The notes under the pieces: model-generated
What the model was told of the DNA's origin: nothing
What the model saw: the letters and a program-made list of their open reading frames with translations, nothing else
Databases searched by the model: none
Program-made: the position numbers and the translations under genes
Shown: in pieces, positions 8,981 to 17,958 of the stretch
Layout: every line of letters begins with the position of its first letter
Numbering within the stretch: the first letter of the stretch is position 1
DNA from: an uncultured Woeseiaceae bacterium
GTDB lineage: Bacteria; Pseudomonadota; Gammaproteobacteria; Steroidobacterales; Woeseiaceae
NCBI GenBank assembly: GCA_902517795.1
Contig: CABYDR010000007.1
Span: 1 to 45,673 of the forward strand
Direction of reading: 5' to 3'
Length of the DNA: 45,673 bases

Positions 8981-9454
8981 ATGATCATGAATGTTAAATA
9001 TGCAGATCGGACACCGATGTTAAAAAATGGAATTCACTGCTTTTTGTTTTTAGTGCTTATCTCTGGTTGCGCCACTACCCAAGAAAATCACATGACCTCC
9101 AACAAAACAAAAATAACGGCCTTGCACGTGATGAAAGATTACGATCTTTGTTATGGTTTTTTTACCGTAAAAGATATGGATGAATGGTATACCTATGAAA
9201 ACATCAGAAGAGTTAGACGATTGGACTGCGAACAATTTCGAGAAGAAGCAAAGTCTCAACACCAAGGAAAAGAGTTAAATTACAAAGCATTGAACGTGAC
9301 ACGTTTATTTAAGAGTGACAAAGAAAAGAAAAAAAAATCCATTCTTCAGGATAGAACTCTCAATGAAGTTTGTTATATTAGAATCAATGATTTGGTCTTC
9401 GCAAAACGCGGACCTGAAAGTGCTTGTCGGCAAAATGAAAGTTCCATTGGGTGA
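8981..9454 (+). CDS. Small lipoprotein of unknown function
   Basis: I do not recognise a named family. The N-terminus has a hydrophobic segment CFLFLVLISGC that fits a lipobox (ISG before the lipidated Cys), so the mature protein is probably membrane-anchored and periplasmic. The mature part is basic (KSDKEKKKKS) and has four further cysteines, in YDLCYGFF, RRLDCEQF, NEVCYIR and ESACRQN, which could form disulfides. The LCYG...RRLDC spacing recalls a pattern in small proteobacterial lipoproteins. Starts are possible at 8981, 8987 or 9017; the last gives a short standard signal peptide (MLKNG) but has only a weak upstream purine run. It lies 16 bases before gmhA and is probably co-transcribed with gmhAB, so an envelope role is a guess from context. 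Confidence 0.75.
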   Translation: MIMNVKYADRTPMLKNGIHCFLFLVLISGCATTQENHMTSNKTKITALHVMKDYDLCYGFFTVKDMDEWYTYENIRRVRRLDCEQFREEAKSQHQGKELNYKALNVTRLFKSDKEKKKKSILQDRTLNEVCYIRINDLVFAKRGPESACRQNESSIG

Positions 9455-9470
9455 TAATAGGTAGGGCAAA

Positions 9471-10037
9471 ATGAATTCAGCGCATCAAATATTAAAAAAC
9501 GCAGCAGACAGTTTCACTGCCATCACAAAAATATCCGATGACGTAGAAAAAGCAGCGCAGATGATTACCGAAGCATTGCGACAGGGTGGTAAGGTATTTT
9601 TTTGTGGCAATGGCGGTTCAGCCGGGGATGCACAACATTTGGAAGCCGAATTTTTAGGGCGCTTTTTAAAGGAACGTCAACCACTGCCTGCGATCGCATT
9701 AACAACTAATGCATCGGCGGTTACGGCGATTGCCAATGACTACGATTACAGTGAGATCTTCTCCAGACAATTACAGGGTTTGGCCAAAACCGGTGACGTA
9801 CTGGTGGGTATTTCAACCAGTGGCAACAGTGCCAATGTGATTGAGGCCATTAAAATGGCAAGCGAATGCGGCGTCAAAAGCATTGCACTGACAGGGCAAA
9901 ATTCCAGTGAGGCGGGTGATCATGCTGATATTGCAATTCGTGCTCCATCAACACACACTCCGCGCATCCAAGAGATGCACATTGCGATTGGTCACACGCT
10001 TTGCGAAATTGTTGAAAACAGTCTATCTGAAACATGA
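9471..10037 (+). CDS. gmhA: Sedoheptulose 7-phosphate isomerase
   Basis: Converts sedoheptulose 7-phosphate to glycero-manno-heptose 7-phosphate, the first step to the nucleotide heptose used for the LPS inner core. The 188-residue SIS-domain protein has CGNGGSAGDAQHLEAEF (S50, H56 and E60 matching E. coli S55, H61 and E65), the second phosphate loop STSGNSANV, and the C-terminal MHIAIGHTLCE helix with the second active-site histidine. DiaA is a close SIS relative, but the gmhB partner immediately downstream supports GmhA. AGG-rich sequence precedes the ATG (taggtagggcaaa). The last four bases overlap the gmhB start as ATGA, suggesting translational coupling. Confidence 0.88.
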   Translation: MNSAHQILKNAADSFTAITKISDDVEKAAQMITEALRQGGKVFFCGNGGSAGDAQHLEAEFLGRFLKERQPLPAIALTTNASAVTAIANDYDYSEIFSRQLQGLAKTGDVLVGISTSGNSANVIEAIKMASECGVKSIALTGQNSSEAGDHADIAIRAPSTHTPRIQEMHIAIGHTLCEIVENSLSET

Positions 10038-10558
10038 CCAATGCCGATGATATGAAGCCAGCCGTATTCTTTGATCGGGATGGGGTGCTCAATCAAGATA
10101 AGGGTTATATTTATAAAGTTCAGGATTGGTCATGGATAGATGGTGCCATCAATACCATCAAACGATTTAACGACGCCAATTATTGGGTTTTTGTGGTCAC
10201 CAATCAATCTGGTGTGGGCAGGGGTTTATACGCAGAAGAAGATGTAAATCGAATTCACGATTATATGCGCTCTGAACTTGCTAAGCAGGGAGCGCAGATC
10301 GACGACATCAGATATTGTCCCCATCACGCGGACGCCAAAATTAATGCATACAAAGCTGAATGCAACTGGCGAAAACCTGGAAGCGGGATGTTAGAGGATT
10401 TAATCTCTTCGTGGTCAGTTGATAAAGAAAATAGCCTGTTGATTGGTGATAAAGAAACCGATCTTCAGGCGGCGCGAAATATTCAGATTGAAGCTCTATT
10501 TTTTGAAGGCGGCAATCTCGAAGAATTTGTCCAGCAGGCCGGTTACCCGAAATTATAA
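10034..10558 (+). CDS. gmhB: D-glycero-D-manno-heptose 1,7-bisphosphate 7-phosphatase
   Basis: HAD-superfamily phosphatase that removes the 7-phosphate from heptose bisphosphate. The 174 residues show motif I FFDRDGVLN, motif II TNQSG, the RKPGSGM loop and motif IV IGDKETDLQAA. The structural zinc site is incomplete: CPHH (C95, H97) and C110 are present, but the fourth ligand, usually in C-x-C-RKP, is Trp112 (CNWRKP). The start at 10034 overlaps the gmhA stop; a second ATG at 10052 sits closer to motif I. No hldE or hddA/hddC kinase or nucleotidyltransferase is in the window, so the anomer and the final nucleotide sugar cannot be stated. The end overlaps the convergent reductase by 6 bases. 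Confidence 0.87.
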   Translation: MTNADDMKPAVFFDRDGVLNQDKGYIYKVQDWSWIDGAINTIKRFNDANYWVFVVTNQSGVGRGLYAEEDVNRIHDYMRSELAKQGAQIDDIRYCPHHADAKINAYKAECNWRKPGSGMLEDLISSWSVDKENSLLIGDKETDLQAARNIQIEALFFEGGNLEEFVQQAGYPKL

Positions 10559-11470
10559 ATCATCAAAGAATCTTTCCTGTCTTTTTCTGAGGTTCGCACT
10601 TGGCATTCTGCCCATTCCGCCTTTCATATTGTCCATCACATGCCGTGTTTTGGTCATACCCGGAATCGTTGCTGTCACGCCTGGCTCAGAAAGTGCGTAT
10701 TTAAGAAGAAATTGTGCCCAACTCTCAGATTCAAATTCTGTCGCCCACGCCGGCAATTTTGCCTTACTGAGCTTGGAAAAAACACCGCCGCCTCCGAAGG
10801 GACGATTAATGAGCACCGCAACCCCATTGTCCTTGGCCATTGGAATGACCCGTTCACTTGAACTCCTCTGATTGGCTAAAGAAAGATTCACTTGGATAAA
10901 ATCCAGAGCGTGTTCTTTGATGGCCTTTTCCATTAAATCATACTGACTTGGCATGTGCGTGGTCATACCGATATAACGAATTGTTCCCGCAGCTTTTCGC
11001 TCTTTTAGAAAAGCCAATGAGTTTTCCCAGTCTTTAAAATTATGTACCTGCATCAAATCAAACTTTTTTGTATCAAAGCGTTTGAAGGATTCGTGAAATC
11101 CAACTGTATTGTCGCTGATATTTCTTCGGTCAACTTTGCTGGCAAGAAACAAGTCTTTTTGTATGCCAATTTCAGAAATCAACTCACCCAGCACGACCTC
11201 AGAACTGCCATACGTTGGTGCAGTATCGACGACAGTGCCACCAAGCTCGTGAAATTTTGCCAAAGCTGCTTTCAATGGAGCTCTGGCAGATTGATCGTTA
11301 CCCACACCGTAGCGATTCGTTCCCACACCAATTACAGGCATAACTTCTCCAGAGGAAGGAATAACCCGTTTTATAATCTCATTTTCCATTGCAAACATAT
11401 TAGGTTGCGTGGCCATTAAAGCGCTGACACCCAAGCTGGCCTTGGTAAAGGTTCTTCTGGTTATAGACAT
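10553..11470 (-). CDS. Tat-exported aldo/keto reductase
   Basis: NAD(P)H-dependent oxidoreductase of the aldo/keto reductase superfamily, 305 residues; substrate unknown. The N-terminus has a consensus twin-arginine signal, T-R-R-T-F-T-K (residues 4-10), then a hydrophobic stretch to about A27, so the folded enzyme is predicted to be exported to the periplasm. The catalytic tetrad is complete: D82, Y87, K112 and H143. The C-terminal part has INRPFGGGG and ATIPGMTKTRHV. A strong ribosome site (aaaaaggagagagga) lies just upstream on the minus strand, fixing the start. It converges on gmhB and diverges from acs across 95 bases. Confidence 0.88.
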   Translation of the reverse strand: MSITRRTFTKASLGVSALMATQPNMFAMENEIIKRVIPSSGEVMPVIGVGTNRYGVGNDQSARAPLKAALAKFHELGGTVVDTAPTYGSSEVVLGELISEIGIQKDLFLASKVDRRNISDNTVGFHESFKRFDTKKFDLMQVHNFKDWENSLAFLKERKAAGTIRYIGMTTHMPSQYDLMEKAIKEHALDFIQVNLSLANQRSSSERVIPMAKDNGVAVLINRPFGGGGVFSKLSKAKLPAWATEFESESWAQFLLKYALSEPGVTATIPGMTKTRHVMDNMKGGMGRMPSANLRKRQERFFDDL

Positions 11471-11490
11471 TCCTCTCTCCTTTTTATTTT
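11471..11490 (-). promoter_or_regulatory. Strong ribosome binding site of the aldo/keto reductase
   Basis: Read on the minus strand, AAAGGAGAGAGGA lies directly before the ATG at 11470. It supports this start, and so the twin-arginine signal, over any internal start. Confidence 0.7.
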
Positions 11491-11565
11491 TTTGAGCTGC
11501 CTCTAGCTTAGCAATAAAATTAAATGCAGAATAGTTGCAAAAGATAATTTAAAGATGGGTGACCA

Positions 11566-13506
11566 ATGACAAAAAAATACGCTGTAGATGAAAGCACACA
11601 ATCACATGCATTGATTGATGAAAATACATACAACAAAATGTATCAATCGTCAGTGAATGACAATGAGGTTTTTTGGGCGGCTCAGGCGAATCGTATTGAT
11701 TGGTTCAAACCCTTTACTGAAATCAAAGACGTCTCATACGCCAAGGATGATGTTCACATAAAATGGTTTACCGATGGTGTCTTGAATGCATGCTATAACT
11801 GTGTAGATCGTCATCTTCCTGAAAAAAAAGACGATGTAGCCATCATATGGGAAGGCGACGACCCCAACAACGATATGAAAATTACTTACGGCGAACTCCA
11901 TCAGCGTGTATCAAAATTTGCCAATGCCTTAAAAACTCTTGGCGCCAAAAAGGGGGACAGAATTACCCTCTACATGCCGATGATCCCTGAGGCGGCCGTT
12001 GCCATGTTGGCATGCGCTCGTATTGGTGCGATCCACAGTGTTGTTTTTGGTGGTTTTTCACCTGATGCTTTAGCGGGGCGCATACATGATTGTCAGTCCA
12101 ATATCGTGATTACGGCCGATGAAGGCGTTCGCGGTGCAAAAACAATTCCACTTAAAGCCAATGTCGATGCCGCCATTGAAAATGATCTGGTTACCAGCCT
12201 CGAAAAAGTTTTGGTGATTAAAAATACCGGCAACCCAATTGCTTGGCAAGAGGGACGAGATGCATGGTTACATGAACTTGTGCTTAACGTTGAGGATGAA
12301 TGCCCCTGCGAAGAGATGAATGCAGAGGATCCATTATTCATTTTGTATACCTCGGGTTCGACAGGAAAACCCAAAGGGGTATTGCATACCACGGGCGGAT
12401 ACATGGTTTATGCTTCTATCACACACGAATACGTTTTCGATTATCACCCTGGCGATATATATTGGTGCACCGCGGACGTGGGTTGGGTAACAGGGCACAC
12501 TTATATCGTATATGGGCCGCTGGCCAACGGAGCCGTCACACTGATGTTTGAGGGTGTGCCAAATTATCCAAATGCATCGAGATTTTGGCAAGTGTGCGAC
12601 AAACACCAAGTTAACATATGTTATACCGCGCCCACAGCCATACGAGCTTTGATGCGAGAGGGGAATTCGCCGGTTAAAGCAACATCCAGAAAATCGCTCA
12701 GGATACTTGGAAGCGTTGGAGAACCAATCAATCCAGAAGCGTGGGAGTGGTATTATCACTGTGTGGGCGAGAGCAGATGCCCCATTGTGGATACGTGGTG
12801 GCAAACCGAAACTGGCGGGGTTTTGATCACACCCTTGCCCGGTGTCACGGAATTGAAACCTGGCTCTGCCAGTAAACCATTTTTTGGTATCCAGCCAGCC
12901 CTAGTTGATCAAAACGGAGAAATATTAGAGGGTGAGACAGAAGGCAATCTGATCATTCTCGACAGTTGGCCAGGTCAAATGAGGACCGTATATGGTGATC
13001 ATCAACGTTTTGTGGATACGTACTTTTCAACTTTTGATAATGCTTATACCACTGGTGATGGCGCTCGGCGCGATGCAGATGGCTATTATTGGATCACGGG
13101 GCGTGTCGATGATGTGCTCAATGTATCTGGGCACAGAATGGGCACAGCTGAAGTTGAGAGTGCTTTAGTGGCACATCAAAAAGTGGCTGAGGCAGCTGTA
13201 GTTGGATATCCCCATGAAATCAAAGGTCAAGGTATCTATGCCTATGTCACCCTCATGCAAGGCGAAGAACCCAGCGAAGATTTATTAAACGAGCTCAAAC
13301 AGTGGGTTAGAAAAGAAATTGGCCCCATAGCTACGCCAGATCTAATGCAATGGGCTCCAGATTTGCCAAAAACTCGATCTGGCAAGATCATGCGTCGCAT
13401 TCTCAGAAAAGTGGCTGAGAACAAATACCAAGATCTAGGCGATGTTTCTACCCTGGCAGATCCATCCGTTGTTGAAAACCTTATTGAAAATCGAATGAAT
13501 CGTTAG
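11566..13506 (+). CDS. acs: Acetyl-CoA synthetase (AMP-forming)
   Basis: Activates acetate to acetyl-AMP and then acetyl-CoA in the cytosol, allowing acetate scavenging. The 646 residues match the family length (E. coli 652). Seen: the N-terminal ACAS region, the adenylation P-loop [11 protein letters not shown] near residue 260, the WWQTETGG acetyl-pocket and adenine region, TGDGARRD, and the C-terminal RSGKIMRR near residue 605, whose lysine is the usual site of inhibitory acetylation. This strongly favours Acs over propionyl-CoA synthetase. The gene stands alone, divergent from the reductase; no acetate permease or phosphotransacetylase gene is near. Confidence 0.96.
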   Translation: MTKKYAVDESTQSHALIDENTYNKMYQSSVNDNEVFWAAQANRIDWFKPFTEIKDVSYAKDDVHIKWFTDGVLNACYNCVDRHLPEKKDDVAIIWEGDDPNNDMKITYGELHQRVSKFANALKTLGAKKGDRITLYMPMIPEAAVAMLACARIGAIHSVVFGGFSPDALAGRIHDCQSNIVITADEGVRGAKTIPLKANVDAAIENDLVTSLEKVLVIKNTGNPIAWQEGRDAWLHELVLNVEDECPCEEMNAEDPLFILYTSGSTGKPKGVLHTTGGYMVYASITHEYVFDYHPGDIYWCTADVGWVTGHTYIVYGPLANGAVTLMFEGVPNYPNASRFWQVCDKHQVNICYTAPTAIRALMREGNSPVKATSRKSLRILGSVGEPINPEAWEWYYHCVGESRCPIVDTWWQTETGGVLITPLPGVTELKPGSASKPFFGIQPALVDQNGEILEGETEGNLIILDSWPGQMRTVYGDHQRFVDTYFSTFDNAYTTGDGARRDADGYYWITGRVDDVLNVSGHRMGTAEVESALVAHQKVAEAAVVGYPHEIKGQGIYAYVTLMQGEEPSEDLLNELKQWVRKEIGPIATPDLMQWAPDLPKTRSGKIMRRILRKVAENKYQDLGDVSTLADPSVVENLIENRMNR

Positions 13507-13639
13507 TTTTATCTGAATTTGATTAATGGTCGTTATATTGAAAAAAAGTTAAAAAAATTTTATTTTAAGTGAAGTATCCTTTGAAAAATTTAGGTAAACT
13601 TATAACTGATTCGGAAGCAGTTGGGATTTTTCAATAGTT

Positions 13640-13978
13640 ATGGCAAAAAAAACTTTATACAGAATTTCTTTTATGTGCCAAGGCCAAGTTTATGAGGTAT
13701 ATGCAAACAGCATTGCTCAGGGTGCTCTCTTTGGATTCATTGAGATTGAAGAGCTTGTATTTGGTGAGCGAAGCTCGGTTGTGGTTGACCCATCTGAAGA
13801 GAAGATAAAAACCGAATTTGAAGGAGTAAAAAGAACGCATATTCCTATGCACTCTGTTATTCGTATCGATGAAGTTGATAAACAAGGCGCCAGCAAAATA
13901 TCAAAACTGGAAGGCAACAACATTTCTCAATTTCCGATGCCAATGTATACACCTGACGGAAGTTCAAAGAAAACGTAA
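13640..13978 (+). CDS. DUF1820 family protein
   Basis: A 112-residue soluble protein with no known function. Its whole length follows the DUF1820 pattern common in gammaproteobacteria: LYRISFMCQGQVYEVYA, GFIEIEELVFGE, VVVDPSEEKIKTEFEGVKR, IPMHSVIRIDEV, and a Pro/Met-rich tail FPMPMY. There is no signal peptide or membrane segment. It lies 133 AT-rich bases after acs and 59 bases before purL. Context gives no clue to function. Confidence 0.85.
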   Translation: MAKKTLYRISFMCQGQVYEVYANSIAQGALFGFIEIEELVFGERSSVVVDPSEEKIKTEFEGVKRTHIPMHSVIRIDEVDKQGASKISKLEGNNISQFPMPMYTPDGSSKKT

Positions 13979-14037
13979 TTGCGATTTAAAAATCTGAAGC
14001 CAAAATGATGTATTTGGTGAAATAGGAAGCCAATAGC

Positions 14038-17000
14038 TTGTCCACAAAAGCAACAAGAACATCAAATAATTCGGTACACGAGATATTGTGTATAAATGGG
14101 CAGTCGGCCCTCTCTGATTTTCGCGTAGCAAAACTCAATGAAAACATTCAGCGGATTGAACCCGATGTTAAAATTACTCAATCGGCTTTTAGGTATTTCA
14201 TAAAATTAAATAAAGCGCTACAAAAAGAAGAATACGATAGGCTCACAAACCTATTGCTCTCAGGAGAGATGGCCATTGATAATGAGGGAGAACATTTTCA
14301 AGTTGTTGTGCCACGAGTAGGAACAATCTCCTCTTGGAGCAGTAAGGCAACGGATATTGCGCAAGCATGCGGATTGCAGGCCATTGAAAGGATTGAACGT
14401 GGTGTTTGTTTTATTTTTGAGGCTCCAGGTGATATAGATGAAGAAAAATTCACGAATATTAAACAAATTATCCATGACCGAATGACCGAGAGCGTCTTGC
14501 CAAAATCCTTCAATACAGAGGATTTATTTGTTCAGTATGAACCTCAATCATTGGTTGAAATTGAATTAATATCTAATGGCAAAGAAGCCCTCGAAAAGGC
14601 AAATACCGAACTGGGGCTTGCGCTCTCTGAGGATGAGATCGAGTATCTCTGTGATTACTATGAGGACGCCAAGAGAAATCCAACCGATGCTGAGCTAATG
14701 ATGTTTGCTCAGGCGAATTCAGAGCACTGCAGGCACAAAATTTTTAATGCCGATTGGGTGATAGATGGAGAACCTCAATCCGATAAATTATTTTCAATGA
14801 TCAAAAGCACTACCGAAGCAAGTCCAGACGGCGTAATTTCTGCGTATTCAGACAATGCGGCCGTTATTGAAGGTTTTAATGTCTCGCGGCTTATGTCATC
14901 ACTGCCAAATCGTGAGTTTGTTTTTCATGAGGAACCCACTCACATCGTGATGAAAGTGGAAACACACAATCACCCAACTGCTATTTCACCATTTGCTGGT
15001 GCAGCTACAGGTGCAGGGGGAGAGATTCGTGACGAGGGCGCAACTGGATTAGGGGCAAAACCAAAAGCTGGATTAACCGGTTTTACCGTATCGCATTTAA
15101 GAATTCCTGATTATCCTCAGCCTTGGGAGATTACATTTGGGCATCCAGAGAGAATGGCCTCGCCACTTGAGATAATGACTGATGGTCCAATCGGAAGTGC
15201 GGCATTCAATAATGAATTTGGCAGGCCAAATCTGCTCGGTTATTTTCGCACCTATGAAACTTCGCTTCCTGATTTACCTGACAATGAAATTCGTGGTTAT
15301 CATAAACCCATCATGATCGCTGGTGGTGTAGGTAATGTTCGTGAAGCACATGCTTTAAAGCAAGATGTTCCCGATGAGTCTGAGATTATTGTGATTGGAG
15401 GTCCAGCCATGTTGATTGGCTTGGGTGGTGGCGCCGCTTCCAGTTTACACAGTGGCAGCAGTTCAGAAGATCTGGATTTTGCCTCGGTTCAGAGAGGCAA
15501 CCCAGAAATTGAAAGGCGCGCACAAGAGGTAATCGATCGATGCGTTTCTTTGGGAAACAATAATCCAATATTATTGATTCACGATATTGGTGCAGGTGGG
15601 TTATCAAATGCCATTCCCGAAGCTGTTGATCATAGTGGTCATGGTGCGGCGCTGGAACTGCGAAATGTCGATAATGCTGAGCCTGGAATGTCACCGATGG
15701 CTATTTGGTGCAATGAAGCGCAAGAACGTTATGTGTTGGTAATTGACAAAAAACGACGCGACGAATTTATCAAAATATGCAAAAGGGAAAGATGTCCTTA
15801 CTCGCTGGTTGGTGATCTTAATAACAGCAAACAACTCACAGTAAACGATGATCATTTTTCCAATAAACCGGTGGACATTCCAATGGATGTTTTACTTGGA
15901 AAGCCACCAAAAATGAAACGCGATGTTGAGAGAATTAAAAGAACGACAGAGGCATTGAATTTGGATGGCATACATCTTGATGAAGCAGTATACAGGGTAC
16001 TCCGTTTTCCTGCTGTTGCCGACAAATCCTTCCTGATTCATATTGGAGATAGAACAGTTGGTGGACTCAGTGTAAGGGATCAGTTAGTTGGACCCTGGCA
16101 GGTCCCAGTCAGTGATATGGCAATAACAGCAACCAGTCATACAAGCCAGTGTGGCGAAGCCATGGCCATGGGAGAAAGAACACCATTGGCCGCATTGAAT
16201 GCATCAGCTTCTGGAAGAATGGCTGTTGGTGAGGCAATTACAAACATTGCGGCGGCTCAGATTGGTAACCTAGGAAAAGTAAAACTTTCTGCCAATTGGA
16301 TGGCAGCAGCAGGTCATCCAGGCGAAGATGCCAATTTATTTGATACAGTGAAAGCCATAAGTTCAGAGTTATGTAGAGAGCTTGGTATCTCCATACCAGT
16401 GGGCAAAGATTCACTCTCAATGCGAACAAATTGGCAAGAAGACGGCAAAGATTATCAAGTTGTAGCACCCGTTTCGTTGATTGTCTCAGCATTTTCACCA
16501 GTAGAAGATATTCGTAATCACCTTACGCCCGAGCTAAAAAGAATTAATGAGAGATCCAAACTGTTGCTTGTGGATCTGGGGCAGAGTTCAGAACGTTTGG
16601 GGGGCTCAGTTTTGGCGCAGACCTATAATTTAAGTGGTGGTATGGCACCAAACATAGATCATCCATCAAAACTAAAAATATTTTTTGACGGCATTCAAGC
16701 CCTCATAAAAGAAAAACTTATTCTTGCTTATCATGATCGTTCCGATGGCGGTTTACTTACCACAATTGCAGAAATGATGTTTGCCGGACACCTGGGCGTT
16801 TCATTGAATATATCGGGTTCAGCAGAAAAAACACTGCGTTATATGTTCAACGAGGAATTAGGTGCCGTTATTCAGGTAGCAGAGAGCCAATTGAGTAAAG
16901 TACAAGATTTAATGGATACCAATGAAATGCATTGGGTCGAAATAGGTCAAGTAGAACCCGATGAACAGCTCACATTAATCGAAGATGACGAAGTTATTTT

Positions 17001-17958
17001 CAGGGCAAACCGAGTGCAATTGCAGAGAGCTTGGTCAGAGACATCCTATAGAATCCAGTCTCAGCGGGATAATCCTGTTACAGCTCAAGAAGAATACGAT
17101 CGTATTCTGGATCAGGACGATCCAGGCATGCTGGTAAAATTGACTTTTGATCTAGAAAAAAGAAGCAATCCCACAGGAATTTCTGGCAACAAGCCACGGG
17201 TTGCCATATTGCGGGAACAGGGAGTCAACAGTCAGTATGAAATGGCTGCGGTATTTATGCGGGCGGGTTTTGAGGCCATTGATGTGCATATGAGTGATCT
17301 CTTATCCGGTGTGGACCAATTGGATAATTACCAGGGCATCGTAGCTTGTGGGGGTTTTTCTTATGGCGATGTTTTGGGTGCTGGTGGAGGATGGGCAAAA
17401 TCCATCCTTTACAACAATCAATTGAGCGATCAATTCGCTGAGTTTTTCAATCGCAAAAATACTTTTTCGCTGGGTGTTTGTAATGGATGTCAGATGATGA
17501 GCCATCTCAAAACCATGATACCTGGAGCTGAGTATTGGCCAGAATTTAAAAGAAATAAATCTGAACAGTTTGAAGCCCGTTTCAGTCTGGTAAAAATCGA
17601 GTCAACTAACTCAATCTTTTTGGCAGAAATGGCGGGTTCTCAAATTCCCATTGCCACCTCGCATGGCGAGGGAAGAGTTGTATTTTCAAGCTCGGAGGTT
17701 CACCAACAAGCTAAACCTCAAATTGCAGTTCGCTATATCGATAATTACGGCAACATTGCAGAAAGGTATCCTGAAAATCCAAATGGATCTATTGAGGGTG
17801 TATGTGGATTAACCTCGAGCGATGGCAGAGCCACAATTATCATGCCGCACCCAGAGAGAGTTTCAAGGACCACACAAAACTCATGGCACCCCAATGATTG
17901 GGAGGACGAAGGACCGTGGTTTCAAATGTTTAAAAACGCAAGAAAATACTTAGCTTAA
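14038..17958 (+). CDS. purL: Phosphoribosylformylglycinamidine synthase (large fused form)
   Basis: Catalyses the fourth step of purine synthesis: FGAR + ATP + glutamine to FGAM. The 1306 residues (E. coli 1295) form the fused gammaproteobacterial type. An N-terminal PurS-like domain (about 15-150) is followed by a linker with ANSEHCRHKIF, two AIR-synthase-like ATPase halves (ETHNHPTAISPF, GIGAGG-like DIGAGGLSNAIPE, and VGKDSLSM later), and a C-terminal glutaminase with the nucleophile in LGVCNGCQM and PHPERV near the end. The start is TTG at 14038, with aGGAAG about eight bases upstream. The stop shares bases with the stop of the convergent aminotransferase. Confidence 0.97.
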   Translation: MSTKATRTSNNSVHEILCINGQSALSDFRVAKLNENIQRIEPDVKITQSAFRYFIKLNKALQKEEYDRLTNLLLSGEMAIDNEGEHFQVVVPRVGTISSWSSKATDIAQACGLQAIERIERGVCFIFEAPGDIDEEKFTNIKQIIHDRMTESVLPKSFNTEDLFVQYEPQSLVEIELISNGKEALEKANTELGLALSEDEIEYLCDYYEDAKRNPTDAELMMFAQANSEHCRHKIFNADWVIDGEPQSDKLFSMIKSTTEASPDGVISAYSDNAAVIEGFNVSRLMSSLPNREFVFHEEPTHIVMKVETHNHPTAISPFAGAATGAGGEIRDEGATGLGAKPKAGLTGFTVSHLRIPDYPQPWEITFGHPERMASPLEIMTDGPIGSAAFNNEFGRPNLLGYFRTYETSLPDLPDNEIRGYHKPIMIAGGVGNVREAHALKQDVPDESEIIVIGGPAMLIGLGGGAASSLHSGSSSEDLDFASVQRGNPEIERRAQEVIDRCVSLGNNNPILLIHDIGAGGLSNAIPEAVDHSGHGAALELRNVDNAEPGMSPMAIWCNEAQERYVLVIDKKRRDEFIKICKRERCPYSLVGDLNNSKQLTVNDDHFSNKPVDIPMDVLLGKPPKMKRDVERIKRTTEALNLDGIHLDEAVYRVLRFPAVADKSFLIHIGDRTVGGLSVRDQLVGPWQVPVSDMAITATSHTSQCGEAMAMGERTPLAALNASASGRMAVGEAITNIAAAQIGNLGKVKLSANWMAAAGHPGEDANLFDTVKAISSELCRELGISIPVGKDSLSMRTNWQEDGKDYQVVAPVSLIVSAFSPVEDIRNHLTPELKRINERSKLLLVDLGQSSERLGGSVLAQTYNLSGGMAPNIDHPSKLKIFFDGIQALIKEKLILAYHDRSDGGLLTTIAEMMFAGHLGVSLNISGSAEKTLRYMFNEELGAVIQVAESQLSKVQDLMDTNEMHWVEIGQVEPDEQLTLIEDDEVIFRANRVQLQRAWSETSYRIQSQRDNPVTAQEEYDRILDQDDPGMLVKLTFDLEKRSNPTGISGNKPRVAILREQGVNSQYEMAAVFMRAGFEAIDVHMSDLLSGVDQLDNYQGIVACGGFSYGDVLGAGGGWAKSILYNNQLSDQFAEFFNRKNTFSLGVCNGCQMMSHLKTMIPGAEYWPEFKRNKSEQFEARFSLVKIESTNSIFLAEMAGSQIPIATSHGEGRVVFSSSEVHQQAKPQIAVRYIDNYGNIAERYPENPNGSIEGVCGLTSSDGRATIIMPHPERVSRTTQNSWHPNDWEDEGPWFQMFKNARKYLA

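Noticed and set aside
10443-10871. Open frame across the gmhB/aldo-keto reductase junction
   Set aside because: It overlaps gmhB in another frame and the reductase in antisense; the composition matches neither a domain nor a signal peptide.
12334-12804. Open frame of 156 codons opposite acs
   Set aside because: It lies antisense within the conserved core of acetyl-CoA synthetase and has no recognisable domain or ribosome site.
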